6,924 bases of DNA from Acidobacteriota bacterium. Lineage in GTDB: Bacteria; Acidobacteriota; Terriglobia; Acidiferrales; UBA7541. Location of the stretch: assembly GCA_003161495.1 (NCBI GenBank), contig PMOP01000397.1, forward strand, positions 1 to 6,924. The letters are read 5' to 3'. Position 1 is the stretch's first letter, and the number at the start of each line of letters is the position of its first letter. A program made the position numbers and the translations under genes. Of the stretch, positions 5,843 through 6,924 are shown piece by piece. The notes under the pieces are model-generated. The model was not told the origin of the DNA, searched no databases, and worked only from the letters and a program-made list of their open reading frames with translations.

Positions 5843-6924
5843 CCCCCGCTTGCCTTGCCCCGACCGGCACCACTGGAGTATTTTCTACTTCTTGTGTTTG
5901 TCCCGCTGTTTCTAATCGTCTCGGCGGTGCTGTCGGCGGGAGTGGTGGCCTATGGGACGAACGCGCTCTGGGCCCAATACCCCCACGGCATCGGCCTGAT
6001 CGTCTGGTCCCGGCGGCTCGAATGGCCGCTGGTCACGCTCTCCCTTTTGCTCTGTCTTGCCCTATTGGGACTGGTCATTTCCGGCAAGCGACGGGCATGG
6101 TGGCTTATCGGGCTTGGTCCGGTGTTGGCTCTGTTTGCACACCATTTTCTCACCGATCCGGGGGCGGGCGTGGCCGTCATCGAAAACCCGAGCTTCGTTT
6201 CCGCCGCGGACGCGCGATTCGTCTCCGACAACGACTACGTGGTAGGGCTTCACTTCGGCGACATTGCCTATGCGTATCCCTACGCGCAGTTGTACGACAA
6301 TCCAGTGGTGATCCAAAGCGATCACGACCGGCGCATGATGTTGATCTGGTCGGCGTTTGCCAATCGCGCGGTGGCGCAATCCATTACGCACGACATCCGG
6401 GCCAGAGAATTGGAGATCGTTTCCACGCCCGCCAACGCGCTGCTGATCTATGACCGGGCCGACGGACAATTCATCAACGGCGTCAAGGGCCGATTGATGG
6501 ACGGCCAGAAGCCCCATGGCTTTGGTACGCCGATCGTGGTCAGCACGATGACATGGAAGGATTGGAGCGGCATCAACCCGCAAACACAGGTGATGCAACC
6601 GACGGGTCGCGTTCGCACGGCCAGTCCTCCCAGGTCACCGATCCTGCCCTCCAATCCGATGCCCCCGGCGATTCTCGATTTCCCTCCGACCACTGCCATC
6701 GTGCTCGTTGGCACCACTCAGCCGGCCGCATTGCGATCGGACGAAGTGGGAGCCGAGCCGCGAAACGTGGAGGTCGATGGGGAGACGGCTTTCGTCTTTC
6801 GCGAGGCGCCCGACAAGCCGGTGCGGGCGTTTTCATGTCATCTCAAGAAGCTGGACCTGTTCCCGCACTTTTCGCTCGACGTGAAGCACAAGTACAAGGG
6901 CGCCATGTTCATCGACAGCGATAC
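5789..6924 (+). CDS. Membrane-anchored DUF3179-like protein (3' end outside the window)
   Basis: The frame is open from 5756 to the window edge, giving 378 codons from ATG 5789. Three hydrophobic segments come first, near residues 31-56, 79-97 and 104-121. A soluble domain follows from about 140 that aligns by eye with DUF3179: VVGLHFGDIAYAYP (151-164), then LEIVSTPANALLIYDR (208-223), TMTWKDWSGINPQTQVM (253-269), and near the end a second half reaching MFIDSD (373-378). The cysteine motif usual for the family (YCPLC) is replaced by IWSAFANRA (185-193). The start is uncertain: ATG 5789 and ATG 5768 both lie in the heptamer hairpin, and residues 1-17 would be repeat-encoded. TTG 5855, giving MPRPAPLEYFLLL, or GTG 5894 is quite possible. 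No ribosome binding site decides it. The function of DUF3179 is not known to me, so none is assigned. Confidence 0.72.
   Translation, partial: MEANDLIRHLTLGIRHYFPPLALPRPAPLEYFLLLVFVPLFLIVSAVLSAGVVAYGTNALWAQYPHGIGLIVWSRRLEWPLVTLSLLLCLALLGLVISGKRRAWWLIGLGPVLALFAHHFLTDPGAGVAVIENPSFVSAADARFVSDNDYVVGLHFGDIAYAYPYAQLYDNPVVIQSDHDRRMMLIWSAFANRAVAQSITHDIRARELEIVSTPANALLIYDRADGQFINGVKGRLMDGQKPHGFGTPIVVSTMTWKDWSGINPQTQVMQPTGRVRTASPPRSPILPSNPMPPAILDFPPTTAIVLVGTTQPAALRSDEVGAEPRNVEVDGETAFVFREAPDKPVRAFSCHLKKLDLFPHFSLDVKHKYKGAMFIDSD
5816..5842 (+). promoter_or_regulatory. Possible promoter inside the right heptamer arm
   Basis: A perfect TTGACA (5816-5821) arises from sequence differences between repeat units. 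TATTTT (5837-5842) follows after 15 bases and matches the -10 consensus at 4 of 6. The spacing is shorter than the usual 16-18. If active, transcripts would begin near 5850, and the downstream gene would then have to start after that point, for example at TTG 5855 or GTG 5894. Confidence 0.25.

Noticed and set aside
5062..6598. Other long frames opposite gluQ, the winged-helix gene and the membrane gene
   Set aside because: None has a recognisable motif or ribosome binding site, and each is explained as a shadow of the gene on the other strand.
1..6924. Defence, phage, toxin-antitoxin or transposon genes
   Set aside because: I looked for integrase, transposase, restriction, nuclease and toxin motifs in the supported proteins and saw none; all genes read as housekeeping envelope, tRNA or uncharacterised families.

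Overview
The window comes from a Gram-negative, LPS-making bacterium with a GC-rich genome. I found no rRNA or tRNA gene and no mobile element, and no species can be named from the sequence alone. The small winged-helix gene at 5366-5755 and the DUF3179-type gene after it resemble families I associate with Planctomycetota. The lipid A/heptose block on the left looks more like Acidobacteriota to me. That taxonomic reading is family resemblance, not a search result.

Layout. From 5254 down to 15, six minus-strand genes are read in this order: gluQ (glutamyl-Q tRNA(Asp) synthetase), lpxK (lipid A 4'-kinase), waaF-type heptosyltransferase, gmhB (heptose bisphosphate phosphatase), waaC-type heptosyltransferase, and an isoprenylcysteine methyltransferase-like membrane enzyme. 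Each stop codon can overlap the next start (GTGA, ATGA, ATGTCTGA, ATGAGTAA, TTGA), so the row is very probably one translationally coupled operon. Its logic is inner-core LPS assembly: LpxK completes lipid IVA, GmhB helps make the activated heptose, and the two GT9 enzymes add heptoses. GluQ and the methyltransferase are the two members whose place in the pathway is not obvious.

From 5255 to 5365 lies a 111-base divergent intergenic region. It has a good sigma70-like promoter and ribosome binding site for the plus-strand gene at 5366-5755 (coiled coil plus winged helix, 129 aa). After that gene come inverted arrays of a heptamer (5764-5837) that can fold into a long hairpin. The last gene encodes a three-helix membrane protein with a divergent DUF3179-like domain and runs off the right end.

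The strongest things to re-examine are the heptamer hairpin, which also confuses the start of the last gene; a change in base texture around 3.6-4.3 kb (many A/T runs of 5 or more to the left, none to the right); the loss of the usual cysteine motif in the DUF3179-like protein; and the membrane methyltransferase at the end of the LPS operon. I do not see a clearly new multi-gene defence or mobile system here.
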